The notes under the pieces were generated by a model. That model had not been told where the DNA came from. It worked only from the letters and a program-made list of their open reading frames with translations, and did no database searches. From contig JAMDAS010000014.1 in NCBI GenBank assembly GCA_023484085.1, positions 1 through 43,370 on the forward strand: a stretch of 43,370 nucleotides of DNA, written 5' to 3'. Positions 1-9,253 of the stretch are shown one piece after another. The position numbers were made by a program, and so were the translations under genes. The number at the start of each line of letters is the position of its first letter. The stretch's first letter is position 1. The DNA is from Candidatus Omnitrophota bacterium (GTDB lineage: Bacteria > Ratteibacteria > UBA8468 > B48-G9 > DTJG01).

Positions 1-127
1 ATAATTTACTGAGCTGAAGTAGGAAATAAGTTCTGGATTGCTCTTCTCTTCTTTGTAAAAACATTCTTTCAAACAAAGCCTCAAAGACAATCCAAACTTA
101 TTTCAAACACCGTTCACTGAGTATTTT
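1..127. repeat. Fold-back repeat family, copy 1 (cut by window edge)
   Basis: This is the first of three copies of an intergenic repeat. Positions 1-126 align without gaps to 13277-13402, with four visible differences, two of them in the last 113 bases. The body is an imperfect hairpin: 24-40 pairs with 88-103 with a one-base bulge, and CTTTGT (51-56) pairs with ACAAAG (73-78). The right end (about 112-127) matches the right terminal arm of the other copies; the left terminal arm lies outside the window. It ends 15 bases before the stop codon of the minus-strand ABC exporter, so it sits between that gene and whatever follows. It looks like a MITE or a conserved structured element. No coding potential is seen. 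Confidence 0.85.
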
Positions 128-142
128 CTGGCGTTTTATTTC

Positions 143-1954
143 TTACGGCCTATATTTTTTTACCTGGGAATATTGAAGGTCCCAAAGGTGTGCATACAGT
201 CCTTTTTTCATCAGAAGCTCATCATGGGTTCCTTCTTCCTCTATCCTGCCTTTTTTAAGTACAATAATTCTATCCAGTTCCTTCACCGTGGATAATCTAT
301 GGGCTATAAACATAACCGTCCTGCCTTTTATTACGTTATCAAGTGCCTGGTGAAGAAACTTCTCGGAATCCGCATCCAACGAAGCACTAATCTCATCAAG
401 AATTAAAATAGATGGCTCTTTCAGGATTGCCCTGGCAAGGCAGATTAACTGTTTTTGTCCGCCGGAAAGGGTTAGCCCTCTTTCCCCTATAACTGTTTCA
501 TATTTTTCAGGTAGATTTTCCACGAATTCTGAAACCCTGGTTATTTTTACGACGCTATCAAATTTTTCTTCACTTACGTCTTTTAATCCAAAAACAATAT
601 TGTTTTTTATCGTATCTGAAAACAGGAATGGTTCCTGGGTAACAAGCCCTATGTGGGACCTTAAACTTTGAAGCGTAAAGGTGCTTATTGGCTGACCATC
701 CAGCAGAATTTCTCCTTCCCGGAGTGAATAAAAACGAAGAAGAAGACCAGAAATTGTGCTTTTGCCTGCTCCCACATGCCCAACTATGCCTATCTTTTCC
801 CCTGCTTTTATTTTAAGGTTTAAATCATTGAGGACATTAACCTTTTCATACTCAAACCATACATGTAAAAATTCTATCTCTTTTTTTATGCCTTTAAATT
901 CCTCCTTCCCATCATCCTTTACGTCAGGGGTTTCTTCAAGAAGGTTATAAATCCTGGGAAATGCAGAACTTGACTGGTATATTGAAGCCGAAGAGGCAAG
1001 AATTGTTTTTATAGGATTAATCAGAGAACCAAGGCATGTAAGATATAAAAGAAGAAAACCGGGGGAAAAACTTCCTGTGAGCACCTTTTGTATACCTGCA
1101 AAAATAATAAAAGCCACCACGATTGTGGTAATAACCTCAGTAAAAGGGCTTACGGCCCCCACCCGTTTTATGACTGACATGGTAAGGCGGAATATCCCGT
1201 TGTTTTCATCAGCAAATTTTTTTATTATTCTTTTTTCCTGGTTATATGCTTTTATAACAGGCTGGGCATACATACTCTCGGAAATTACATTTCCGAGATT
1301 TGCATAATTGGTCTGTATCTGCCCTGTCAGCTTTCTCAGTTTTTTACCAATATTTATCACAGGGAAAACAATTGCAGGAAAAACAATTACTGCACCAAGA
1401 CTGAGTTTCCAGTCAATAAGAAATATCACCAGCAGATAAAACAGGGATTCTATGGATTTCATAAAAATAAGAGGAAATTCCCTGGAAAATATGCTATTGA
1501 TAAGATTTATGTCATATATCATTCTTGTGGTAATCTCACCTGTTCTTTTTTTACTGAAAAACCTCATTGAAAAAGACTGGATTTTTTCATAGATGTTCAG
1601 TCTTAAATCCCTGATGATTTCATTACTGAAATAATTGAGAAAGTAATTCTGGAGATAGTACATAAGCCCTTTTAAAAAAATAATACACACAAGAAAAAAA
1701 AGAACGTATCTCAGGAGAACAAGAGGTTGTAAAAAATTAAGCTGAGCCGTTAAAACCTGAAGGAAATGGAAGGAGGCAAGTCCTTTCGGAAGAACAATAC
1801 TGGTTTTGGCAAAAAGCCTGTCCATTAAAGGAACAATAGTGGTAAAAGATATACCCGCCGTTAAACTTGTCAGAATACTGGCAATAATACCATAAACAAG
1901 ATACTGGTAAGAGATTTTTGCATAGTTTTTTATTTTAAAATATTCTTTAAACAT
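143..1954 (-). CDS. msbA: MsbA-type lipid exporter, ABC transmembrane plus ATPase half-transporter
   Basis: This 603-residue protein has the usual length and layout of a homodimeric type IV ABC exporter. An N-terminal membrane domain (about residues 15-330, with hydrophobic stretches near 20-45, 85-105, 170-205 and 280-320) precedes an ATPase domain. The Walker A motif GHVGAGKST is near residue 392, the signature LSGGQ near 496, Walker B runs into ILILDE with the catalytic Glu near 521, and the H-loop His is near 552. Its start overlaps the end of lpxB by 8 bp. That neighbour makes lipid A-core flipping across the inner membrane the most likely role. Many multidrug exporters share this fold, so the substrate is an inference from context. 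It is the last gene of the long minus-strand run in this window. Confidence 0.8.
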   Translation of the reverse strand: MFKEYFKIKNYAKISYQYLVYGIIASILTSLTAGISFTTIVPLMDRLFAKTSIVLPKGLASFHFLQVLTAQLNFLQPLVLLRYVLFFLVCIIFLKGLMYYLQNYFLNYFSNEIIRDLRLNIYEKIQSFSMRFFSKKRTGEITTRMIYDINLINSIFSREFPLIFMKSIESLFYLLVIFLIDWKLSLGAVIVFPAIVFPVINIGKKLRKLTGQIQTNYANLGNVISESMYAQPVIKAYNQEKRIIKKFADENNGIFRLTMSVIKRVGAVSPFTEVITTIVVAFIIFAGIQKVLTGSFSPGFLLLYLTCLGSLINPIKTILASSASIYQSSSAFPRIYNLLEETPDVKDDGKEEFKGIKKEIEFLHVWFEYEKVNVLNDLNLKIKAGEKIGIVGHVGAGKSTISGLLLRFYSLREGEILLDGQPISTFTLQSLRSHIGLVTQEPFLFSDTIKNNIVFGLKDVSEEKFDSVVKITRVSEFVENLPEKYETVIGERGLTLSGGQKQLICLARAILKEPSILILDEISASLDADSEKFLHQALDNVIKGRTVMFIAHRLSTVKELDRIIVLKKGRIEEEGTHDELLMKKGLYAHLWDLQYSQVKKYRP

Positions 1955-3065
1955 TTTTCAGGATAAATTCGGCTGCTTTTTTGCTTACAGAAGGGTTCCC
2001 GCAGAGCTTTTTTGTTTCCCTGAATCCTTCTTTTTGTTTTTCTATTTCCTCTTTGTTGTCAAGTAATAGAATACATCTTTTCCGGATTTCCTCATAATGC
2101 ATATTTTGTAAAAACTCCGGGACAATTTGCCTACCACCGATAATATTTACAGGGCTTATATATGGCAATTTTATCATAAATCGTAAAATTAAATAATTGA
2201 CAACGTTCATCTTATAGAAAACAAGCATTGGTCTGTTGACAAGAGCAACCTCAAGGTTCATTGTCCCTGAAGCACAAAGACAAAGAGAGGATGCAGAAAC
2301 AAGTGCCTGGGAATTGCCTTCCCATACATGAAAAGAGGTTTTATGCTTCTCCTGGATGTCATCTATTATCTTTTTTATTTCTTTTGAAACTGAAGAAATT
2401 GCAAACTGGACGTCTGTTGAGACAGAACCCATACCAGATGCAATTTTTAAAAAAACAGGCAACAGATTTACAACCTCGGATTTTCTGCTTCCGGGGAAAA
2501 AACCAATGACTTTTTTTTCTTTTTTCAGTCCTGTTTTTGTCCAAAAATCCTCTTTAATATTTTGTTGTTCAATCAAGTCAACAACCGGATGTCCAAAATA
2601 AAAACAGGGGATACCTTCTTTTGAATACAAAGCATTTTCAAACGGGAATATTGTAATAACCGAAGAAAAATGTTTTTTTATTATTTTTATTCTTTTATAC
2701 TCATGCGCCCAGAGCTTGGGGGGAATATAATAGATTTTTTTCAGACCTGCAAGCCTTTGTGCAAGTTTAAGATTAAACCCGGGATTATCAATAAAAACAA
2801 CTAAATCAGGTTTTTCTGATTTTATTTTTTTTTCTGCTCTTTTTAGAAATCTTAAGAAAGGTATAATCCTTAAAAAAACTTCTGTAAATCCAATAAAACC
2901 TGAAGGCGGGTATTCTTCAATTATCTTTACTCCATGTTCCTCAAGGTTTTTCCCTGCAATACCAACCAGTTCTAATGAGGAACTGATTTTTTTTAATTCT
3001 TTAATAAGCAGTTTTGCATAGGAAAAACCCGAAATTTCACCACATACAATAGCAATCTTTTTCAT
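1947..3065 (-). CDS. lpxB: Lipid-A-disaccharide synthase
   Basis: LpxB (GT19) joins UDP-diacylglucosamine to lipid X to form the lipid A disaccharide on the inner face of the inner membrane. The 372-residue length is normal. The N-terminal glycine-rich motif reads GEISGFSYAK, where the family usually has GE(x)SGD, so an Asp is replaced by Phe. Other family blocks are visible: VVFIDNPGFNLKLA, YYIPPKLWAHE, TIFPFE, YFGHPVVD and, near residue 270, CASGTMNLEVAL. It overlaps the MsbA-like exporter by 8 bp and lies 21 bp after the GT39 gene. I see no good ribosome binding site, so translation may be coupled. Presence of lpxB implies an outer membrane with lipid A. Confidence 0.9.
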   Translation of the reverse strand: MKKIAIVCGEISGFSYAKLLIKELKKISSSLELVGIAGKNLEEHGVKIIEEYPPSGFIGFTEVFLRIIPFLRFLKRAEKKIKSEKPDLVVFIDNPGFNLKLAQRLAGLKKIYYIPPKLWAHEYKRIKIIKKHFSSVITIFPFENALYSKEGIPCFYFGHPVVDLIEQQNIKEDFWTKTGLKKEKKVIGFFPGSRKSEVVNLLPVFLKIASGMGSVSTDVQFAISSVSKEIKKIIDDIQEKHKTSFHVWEGNSQALVSASSLCLCASGTMNLEVALVNRPMLVFYKMNVVNYLILRFMIKLPYISPVNIIGGRQIVPEFLQNMHYEEIRKRCILLLDNKEEIEKQKEGFRETKKLCGNPSVSKKAAEFILKNV

Positions 3066-3086
3066 AATAGTAGGGTATTATATCAT

Positions 3087-4592
3087 TTAGAGGTGATATT
3101 TTTCCTTGAAGGGATTTCCGTAATGTGGTAAAAATTTCGGTACGGTATAATAATCTTCAAGAACTTTTTTAAGTATAAGGTTTTTATAACTCCTGAAGAT
3201 GAATTTTTTCCCGAGAACAAAATAAACAGTTGCTCCATCAATTTTTCTTGTCACAATCTTTACCTTCTTAAAAAATTGTCCATAAAATTTTTTATCCGGT
3301 TTTTCCGGACAGAATATTAAAAAATCCTTTCCATTGAATTCTGTAAAATCAGAGATTACGTCATCCTCACGCCCGCTTCTTGAAAGGCTTCCAAAAATCA
3401 CAAAATATCTCCTGTCATAATAAGACATAATTGAAGCTTCAGTATAGCCATGGGCTGCAAGTATATACTTAGAAGGGAATTTTTGTATTTCTTTACATAT
3501 TTCTCCCGGCGATTTAAACATTACCACATCGCTGTACCCGCTGCTTTCATTAAGATTTTTTAATATTTTTTTTAATGAAGTGATTGGAAGGAGGCATATT
3601 GTTGCAATAAGCAAAATCTGAAATCCGGCAAAGAAAACATTATATTTAAAACTATTTTTCAGCTGGTATGTTTCAAGGGTTATAATACACAGGAATAAAA
3701 ATGGAAGGAAAGAAATGGTCCAGTGTATGCCTACGCCGGTTTTGAAGGAAATGTAGAACAAAAAAGCAATCGGAATGACATACAGGAAAATAAAAAACAA
3801 AACCCTTTTTTCCTTAAAATCAAAGAACTTTTTTCCCTTTTTTATAATATAATACAATACCCAGGGGGTTATAAGATAAATCTGGTAGATAAAAAACATC
3901 AAAACATGTTTGGGTTTAAAAATAAAGTGCCTGTTCCTGTATATAAGATTAAATAACAGATTTATCCAGTCATGTGTATAATTCCAGTATGCATTAATAA
4001 AAATCAGAGGGAAAGAGGAAAGTACAAAAATCCAGAAATTTTTCCAGTTTTTTCTGTTGAACATGCAAAATACAAGCAATGCCAAAAAATATAAGACAGC
4101 AAAATATTTACATAAAAAAGCAAGTCCAAAGAAAATTCCTGACAGAATAAAGTATATGGTTTTTTCTCTTTTCATTCCATAAAAGAAAAAAATGCCTGAT
4201 AAAAAGGTAAAAAGCACCAGGGGAATGTCATTAACAAACACAACAGCAAGGATATTTAAAGGTGAAAGAAGAAAAACAGAAGAAATAAGAAATGCTTTTT
4301 CCCTGTCATACTCTTTTAAAAAGAAAAATATAATGATGCCTATAATAATGGTGCTGAAAACAGGGAAAAGTCTGTAGATAAAAACTGCAGGGGTATATCT
4401 GCCAAAGCCGGAAAATAAGTAAGCCAGCCACCATATCATAGGCGGGTGTTCATAATATCCCAGGGCAAGGTGGTATTTGCCCGTAATTATAAAATACGCC
4501 TCATCACCTGTCAGAGGAACAACAAGGGAAAGAAAAATTTTTATCAGTAAAATACCCGCAATCAAAAGAATAAATTTTTTATTTGACGCCAT
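3087..4592 (-). CDS. GT39-family membrane glycosyltransferase (PMT/ArnT-like)
   Basis: This 501-residue polytopic membrane protein has about ten to twelve hydrophobic segments in its first 350 residues and a soluble C-terminal tail. The first external loop carries GDEAYF near residue 29 and YEHPPMIWW near 46, the acidic loop signature of the dolichyl/undecaprenyl-phosphate-dependent GT39 and ArnT-like enzymes. Such proteins move a sugar from a polyprenyl-phosphate donor to a lipid or protein on the periplasmic side. It sits between rsmE (14-bp overlap) and lpxB, so modification of lipid A or another envelope glycolipid is a reasonable guess. The acceptor and sugar cannot be read from the sequence. 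Confidence 0.75.
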   Translation of the reverse strand: MASNKKFILLIAGILLIKIFLSLVVPLTGDEAYFIITGKYHLALGYYEHPPMIWWLAYLFSGFGRYTPAVFIYRLFPVFSTIIIGIIIFFFLKEYDREKAFLISSVFLLSPLNILAVVFVNDIPLVLFTFLSGIFFFYGMKREKTIYFILSGIFFGLAFLCKYFAVLYFLALLVFCMFNRKNWKNFWIFVLSSFPLIFINAYWNYTHDWINLLFNLIYRNRHFIFKPKHVLMFFIYQIYLITPWVLYYIIKKGKKFFDFKEKRVLFFIFLYVIPIAFLFYISFKTGVGIHWTISFLPFLFLCIITLETYQLKNSFKYNVFFAGFQILLIATICLLPITSLKKILKNLNESSGYSDVVMFKSPGEICKEIQKFPSKYILAAHGYTEASIMSYYDRRYFVIFGSLSRSGREDDVISDFTEFNGKDFLIFCPEKPDKKFYGQFFKKVKIVTRKIDGATVYFVLGKKFIFRSYKNLILKKVLEDYYTVPKFLPHYGNPFKEKYHL

Positions 4593-5316
4593 ATTGATAA
4601 AGAATTATACCAAGAGCAACAGTTGCAGCCGTCTCCACCCTTAAAACTCTTTTACCGAGGCTTACAATAAAAAAACCTGAATTCTTTGCGATTTCCGCTT
4701 CTTCCTGTGTAAATCCACCCTCGGGTCCAATAAAAATTTTTATTTTAAATCCTAGTACAGATTTTATATTTTTAAAAACGTCTTTAAGGGGATTTTCTGC
4801 CTGTTCCCAGAAAAAAATTGAATAGTCAGTTTTAACGTTTACAGCATCCTTAAAAGAAAGAGGCTCTATTATATCAGGAATTTCAGGTCTTCCGGAAACC
4901 TTACTGCCTTCAGATAAAATTTTCCTCCATCTTTTCATTTTATTTTCAATTTCTTTTTTTTTAATTTCAATAATACTTCTGGTGGTTTGGACAGGAACAA
5001 TCTGCTTTACTCCTATTTCTGCCGCTTTTTCAATTACCCTGTCAAAAATCCTGTTTTTTGTTAAAGAAAGACACAGGATTATTTCAAGACATGATTCCGT
5101 TTCAAAAGATTTTCTTTTCTCTTTTACCCGGGTTTCAATTATACTATTATGAATATTTTTTATTTCAAGGATATACTCCCATCCGCTCCCGTCAAAACCG
5201 GCAAATACGTCCCCGGGTACCAGCCTAAGAACGTTTTTAACGTAATGAAGTGTTTCACCTTTTATATATAAAAAATTTTCCTGTATTTTACATCCGGATA
5301 AATATACCCGTCTCAT
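4579..5316 (-). CDS. rsmE: 16S rRNA (uracil1498-N3)-methyltransferase
   Basis: RsmE is a SPOUT-class, SAM-dependent methyltransferase that modifies U1498 in the decoding region of 16S rRNA. The 245-residue length is typical. Diagnostic C-terminal motifs are IGPEGGFTQEE and LGKRVLRVETAA, which form the trefoil knot that binds SAM; the N-terminal PUA-like region contains HYVKNVLRL. The central KAAEIGVKQIVPVQTTRS block is also characteristic. It follows yggU with a single-base gap and overlaps the GT39 gene by 14 bp, so it is co-transcribed in the envelope/metabolism run without an obvious functional link. Confidence 0.93.
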   Translation of the reverse strand: MRRVYLSGCKIQENFLYIKGETLHYVKNVLRLVPGDVFAGFDGSGWEYILEIKNIHNSIIETRVKEKRKSFETESCLEIILCLSLTKNRIFDRVIEKAAEIGVKQIVPVQTTRSIIEIKKKEIENKMKRWRKILSEGSKVSGRPEIPDIIEPLSFKDAVNVKTDYSIFFWEQAENPLKDVFKNIKSVLGFKIKIFIGPEGGFTQEEAEIAKNSGFFIVSLGKRVLRVETAATVALGIILYQYGVK

Positions 5317-5317
5317 A

Positions 5318-5539
5318 TTATAAATTTATTGAAATGATTTTTCTTTTTGAAGAGTGTCCGGAAACTATTTCTATTTCTGAGGATGGAATTTTAAAATATT
5401 TAGCCAGGGCCTTGATAATTGCTTTGTTGGCTTTCCCGTCTTCAGGTTTTTCTTTTACGCGAATAATAAAACTATTTTCATATGTTTTTGTTATACCTTC
5501 AATCCTTGAAAGAGGTTTTGCATTCACAAAAATCTTCAT
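5318..5539 (-). CDS. yggU: DUF167/YggU family protein
   Basis: This small 73-residue protein belongs to the YggU/DUF167 family. It shows the family core VNAKPLSRIEG at the start, the block RVKEKPEDGKANKAIIKALAKYF, and EIVSGHSSKRKII near the end. The biochemical function of the family is not established. It lies 5 bp after ackA and 1 bp before rsmE, entirely inside the operon. Confidence 0.88.
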   Translation of the reverse strand: MKIFVNAKPLSRIEGITKTYENSFIIRVKEKPEDGKANKAIIKALAKYFKIPSSEIEIVSGHSSKRKIISINL

Positions 5540-5544
5540 TTTTT

Positions 5545-6759
5545 TTAATGTTCTCTTTTCAAAACAAACTGGTAGGTATCATAGGCAATTCTTAATTCTT
5601 CATCTGTAGGTATTACAAAAACTTTTACAGGAGAATTATTCCTGCTTATTTCTCTTTCTTTTGGTATAGTGGCATTATTTTTTTCTTCATCTAAAATTAT
5701 TCCAAAATTTTCCATGTTTTCCAGGGATTTTTTACGAACCAGGGGAACATTCTCACCTATGCCTGCAGTAAAAATAACAGCATCCGTTTTACCTAAAACC
5801 GCAAGATAAGCCCCGATGTATTTTTTCATGCGATAACAAAATACTTCCAGGGAAAGCATTGCTCTTTCATTCCCTTTTTTTATTTCCCTGGAGATATCAC
5901 GAAAATCATTGGAAATTCCTGACAAACCAAGAAGTCCGCTTTCCTTGTTAAGAAGATTATTTAATTGTTTAAAATCAAGGTTCATCTTTTCTGCAAGATA
6001 AAACATTATACCAGGGTCAATGTCACCACTGCGGGTTCCCATTATCAATCCCTCCAGAGGGGTAAATCCCATACTTGTATCAATGGAATGTCCATCTTTT
6101 ACGGCAGTAATACTACATCCATTCCCAAGGTGACAGGTAATAACATTTACCCGGTACTTATCTTTACCCATAAGTTCAGCCGACCGCCGGCTCACATAAC
6201 GATGAGAGGTTCCATGAAATCCATATCTTCTTATGGAAGAGTCCTTATAAAGGCAGTAGGGCAATCCATAAAGATATGCCACTGGTGGGATAGTGGTATG
6301 AAAGGCGGTATCAAAAGCGGCAACCTGGGTACTGCCTGAAAAAAGTTTACGGGAAGCCATTATACCCGCTAAATTATGAGGATTGTGAAGTGGAGCAAGA
6401 TTTTTATATTCTTCAATTTTTTTCAGGACCTCTTCTGTTATTATGACGCTCCTGTTAAATCCCTCGCCGCCATGGACTACACGATGGCCCACCCCTGTAA
6501 TTTCTTTTACGTTTTCAACTACGCCAAGGTTTTTATCCCTGAGATATTTTGAAATAATTTCCAATCCTTCTATGTGATTTTTAATAATAATGTTTACTTC
6601 AAATATTTTGCCCGGGACCTGATGTTTAATATGACTATTTTCTTCTCCAATTTTTTCCATCAGCCCTGACGCGAGAATGTTCTCTTCCGGCATCCGGAAG
6701 ACTTTATATTTGATGGATGAACTTCCGCAATTGATTACAAGTATTTTTTCACTTTGCAT
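5545..6759 (-). CDS. ackA: Acetate kinase
   Basis: AckA interconverts acetate plus ATP and acetyl phosphate plus ADP. The 404-residue length matches the family. The N-terminal phosphate-binding motif VINCGSSSIKYKV, GHRVVHGGEGF, the AFDTAFH block and the ATP-binding motif HLGNGCSI are all present, as is TAGIGENVP near residue 335. It overlaps the ACP gene by 11 bp and precedes yggU by 5 bp. With pta three genes upstream, the operon encodes the complete acetate-acetyl-CoA couple. In an anaerobe this could yield ATP by acetate formation; next to an alternative GlmU it could also supply acetyl-CoA. Confidence 0.95.
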   Translation of the reverse strand: MQSEKILVINCGSSSIKYKVFRMPEENILASGLMEKIGEENSHIKHQVPGKIFEVNIIIKNHIEGLEIISKYLRDKNLGVVENVKEITGVGHRVVHGGEGFNRSVIITEEVLKKIEEYKNLAPLHNPHNLAGIMASRKLFSGSTQVAAFDTAFHTTIPPVAYLYGLPYCLYKDSSIRRYGFHGTSHRYVSRRSAELMGKDKYRVNVITCHLGNGCSITAVKDGHSIDTSMGFTPLEGLIMGTRSGDIDPGIMFYLAEKMNLDFKQLNNLLNKESGLLGLSGISNDFRDISREIKKGNERAMLSLEVFCYRMKKYIGAYLAVLGKTDAVIFTAGIGENVPLVRKKSLENMENFGIILDEEKNNATIPKEREISRNNSPVKVFVIPTDEELRIAYDTYQFVLKREH

Positions 6760-6997
6760 CTACGTATTTTTTAATAAATTCTATTGCTTTTTCAACTGTT
6801 TTTATATTTAAAGCAGCGTCTTCTTCCATTGAAATGTCAAACTCACTTTCAAAGCCCGCCACTAATTCCAGGCTCTGGATACTTTCTGCACCCAGGTCCT
6901 CAACAAACCTGCTTCCCTGCTTAATTGTATCCTCAGGTACGTTCAAAACCTGTGATACCACTTTCTTTACTCTTTTTTCAATCTCCTGTATTTCCAT
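6749..6997 (-). CDS. Acyl carrier protein (stand-alone, non-canonical DSL site)
   Basis: This 82-residue acidic protein has the four-helix ACP pattern. The phosphopantetheine site reads EDLGAESIQSLEL, so the Ser near residue 40 follows Glu and precedes Ile, where housekeeping AcpP has Asp-Ser-Leu. The tail contains EDAALNIKTVEKAIEFI, as in AcpP. It is not beside fab genes; it lies between the alternative GlmU and ackA in a run that ends in lpxB and an MsbA-like exporter. It could be the main AcpP of the cell or a dedicated acyl donor for lipid A acylation. The sequence alone does not decide. Confidence 0.88.
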   Translation of the reverse strand: MEIQEIEKRVKKVVSQVLNVPEDTIKQGSRFVEDLGAESIQSLELVAGFESEFDISMEEDAALNIKTVEKAIEFIKKYVDAK

Positions 6998-7007
6998 TGT
7001 TTCTCCC

Positions 7008-8261
7008 TTATCTTTGAGTTTTTTTGATATATTTATTTCTTAATGACTGTGTCTGCTCATATATATACCTGATAATATTTTCCTCTTCCTGTAAAAGCTC
7101 TGTATTTCTCCGTGCCATTGCACGCCGGGCTGTTTCAAGCATTGTTTCAATACCAAAACCCTTCATATATTTTCCATTTATAAACCAGATAAAAGAAGGG
7201 AAAAATTTAGGTAGTATCCCACCAGCCGTGATGTTACACATTATTCCTGTCACTGTTCCTGTATTTAATAACACCCCAATACTGGTTTTGGTGTGGTCCC
7301 CAATAAAAGAACCCACCTTTAAATCACCCGTATCAACCAGGCTGTCATTCACATAAACACTCACGGTGGAATAATCATTTTTAAGGTCACTATTGGTGGT
7401 TAAAGCCCCAAGATTGACCCATTCACAGACATAGGCATGACCAATAAATCCATCATGATATTTGTTGCTATACCCATGGAAAATACTTTCCTCCACTTCA
7501 CCACCAATTCTACAGCATGGGCCAAAACTATTGCCTTCTCTGATATTGGCACCAGGCATAATATCTGTTGCTTCACCAATATAACATGGCCCTTTTATCC
7601 GGGTATAAGGGAAAATTTTTACTTTCCTGTCAATAAAGATTGAACCGTCATTTGTATCCAAAACCACAAAAGGATGAATTTCTGTCTCCCCTGCTACGTA
7701 CAATCTGTCTTCAGGCCCATAGACAACTGTGCTTGAAGATACCTTTCCTTCTATACCTTTTTTACTCTTATTGTTAAAGTCAATCTCAAGCATTTCAGAA
7801 TTATAATGCACCAAATTCCATGGATAATTGATAATTTTGGCTTGTATAGAAATGGCAGGAAGTGATTTTTGAATTTCAGCAAGAAAAGAATAAAGGTCAC
7901 CGTCCCAGAATTTATTTATGGTCTCTTTACGGATAACTGCATAAACAATATCCCCTTCTGACGTAAAGATTGCTTCTTCTTCCAGAGTCAGATTATCCGC
8001 CGGTTTTGCCAGCCAGCGGCCATTTACCAGGACTATATCTTCTGTCCAAAAATCTTTTTTATTAACAGGCTGCCGGTATTTTTTTTGAATCAGTGGAGCA
8101 AGATAATCTCGTATCCATAAACCAGTTTCCATACCGTGTATTTTAGGCAGAATTTTTTCAAGAAGATTAGTTGCTCCGCATTTCAGCTCAAAAACAGGTC
8201 TTAAATAAGTCAGTGGTGTTAAATCCATCCATTTCTCATCTTCATAAATCAGCGCTTTCAT
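7008..8261 (-). CDS. Alternative GlmU-type sugar-1-phosphate nucleotidyl/acetyltransferase
   Basis: This protein of about 417 residues resembles the alternative bacterial GlmU family. An N-terminal nucleotidyltransferase-like domain starts MKALIYEDEKWMDLTPLTYLRPVFELK. A left-handed beta-helix acyltransferase domain (about residues 190-370) shows hexapeptide repeats such as IKGPCYIGEATDIMPGANI. The open frame runs further upstream, but the ATG at 8259-8261 has an AAGGA ribosome site and avoids overlapping pta, so I chose it. Known relatives are predicted to make UDP-GlcNAc or similar UDP-sugars from the sugar 1-phosphate and acetyl-CoA. Its neighbours nagB, pta and ackA supply amino sugar and acetyl units, and glmM lies at 18609. 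The substrate is inferred. Confidence 0.8.
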   Translation of the reverse strand: MKALIYEDEKWMDLTPLTYLRPVFELKCGATNLLEKILPKIHGMETGLWIRDYLAPLIQKKYRQPVNKKDFWTEDIVLVNGRWLAKPADNLTLEEEAIFTSEGDIVYAVIRKETINKFWDGDLYSFLAEIQKSLPAISIQAKIINYPWNLVHYNSEMLEIDFNNKSKKGIEGKVSSSTVVYGPEDRLYVAGETEIHPFVVLDTNDGSIFIDRKVKIFPYTRIKGPCYIGEATDIMPGANIREGNSFGPCCRIGGEVEESIFHGYSNKYHDGFIGHAYVCEWVNLGALTTNSDLKNDYSTVSVYVNDSLVDTGDLKVGSFIGDHTKTSIGVLLNTGTVTGIMCNITAGGILPKFFPSFIWFINGKYMKGFGIETMLETARRAMARRNTELLQEEENIIRYIYEQTQSLRNKYIKKTQR

Positions 8262-8281
8262 TTTCTTATCCTTTCCAGGAG

Positions 8282-9253
8282 TCAAACCTGTAAAGAGGTT
8301 ATGGCAGAAACCCCTACGATGTCTTTTACTTTTGCCCCACGGGAAAGATCGCTTACAGGACATCTGAATCCCTGCAAAACAGGACCATAGGCTTCTGCTT
8401 TTGCCAAATACTGGGTTAATTTATACGCAATATTACCTGAATTCAAATCAGGAAATATAAGAATATTTGCTATTCCCGCTACAGAACCGGACTCTTTAAG
8501 TTTTTTTTCAGCCACCTGCTTTACAAGTGCTGTATCCGCCTGAAATTCTCCATCCAAATCTATTGTCGGGTCCTTACTCTTTGCCAATTGTACTGCCTGG
8601 GTTACCTTATCCACTAAAGGATGATTAGCACTGCCTTTGGTGGAAAAAGAAAGAAAAGCAACCTTGGGTTCCTCTCCAATAAGCTTTTTAAAACTCCGTG
8701 CCGTTGTAATACCAATTTCTGATAATTGTTTTACATCAGGGTCAATGTTTACGGCACAATCCGCATAAAATAAAATTTTGTTTTCCGGCAGAACCATAAT
8801 GAAAAAACTTGATGCAGTGGAAACGTCATCCTGGTACCCAATCGTAAGAGCAGCGGATTGAATTACGTTTGCAGTGGTATTAGAAGCCCCTGCCACCAAA
8901 CAGTCAGCCTTATTGGCGGATATTAGCATGCCTCCAAAGATTAGTTCACGGCAAAGGAGACGTTCAGCTATTGCCATTGATACGTTTTTACGTCTTGCCG
9001 CATAAAGTTCAGTCAGTTCATGAAAATAAGGAGAAGATTTGGGTTCTATAATTGAAATATTATCCGGGGATAGATTCAATTTTAGCAGATGCTCATGGAT
9101 TTTCTGTTTGTTGCCAAGTAAAATAGGATGCCCGATTTTTTCTTTTTCTATGAAGGCTGCTGCTTCTACAATTCTTTCATCGTTTCCTTCAGGAAAAACT
9201 ATTCGTCTATCCAGGGATTTTGCTTTTTCAAGAAATCTTTCTATAAGATTCAT
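8282..9253 (-). CDS. pta: Phosphate acetyltransferase
   Basis: Pta interconverts acetyl-CoA plus phosphate and acetyl phosphate plus CoA. The 323-residue length fits the short, single-domain Pta found in many anaerobes. Recognisable blocks are RIVFPEGNDERI at the N-terminus, KADCLVAGASNTTANVIQSA, ADCAVNIDPDVKQL, AFLSFSTKGSA and FPDLNSGNIAYKL. It overlaps nagB by 4 bp (ATGA) and is followed after 28 bases by the alternative GlmU gene start region. Together with ackA it completes the acetate/acetyl-CoA pathway in one transcript. Confidence 0.95.
   Translation of the reverse strand: MNLIERFLEKAKSLDRRIVFPEGNDERIVEAAAFIEKEKIGHPILLGNKQKIHEHLLKLNLSPDNISIIEPKSSPYFHELTELYAARRKNVSMAIAERLLCRELIFGGMLISANKADCLVAGASNTTANVIQSAALTIGYQDDVSTASSFFIMVLPENKILFYADCAVNIDPDVKQLSEIGITTARSFKKLIGEEPKVAFLSFSTKGSANHPLVDKVTQAVQLAKSKDPTIDLDGEFQADTALVKQVAEKKLKESGSVAGIANILIFPDLNSGNIAYKLTQYLAKAEAYGPVLQGFRCPVSDLSRGAKVKDIVGVSAITSLQV

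Noticed and set aside
8262-8363. Longer N-terminus for the alternative GlmU
   Set aside because: It would overlap pta and adds 34 residues unlike the family; the ATG at 8261 has a ribosome site.
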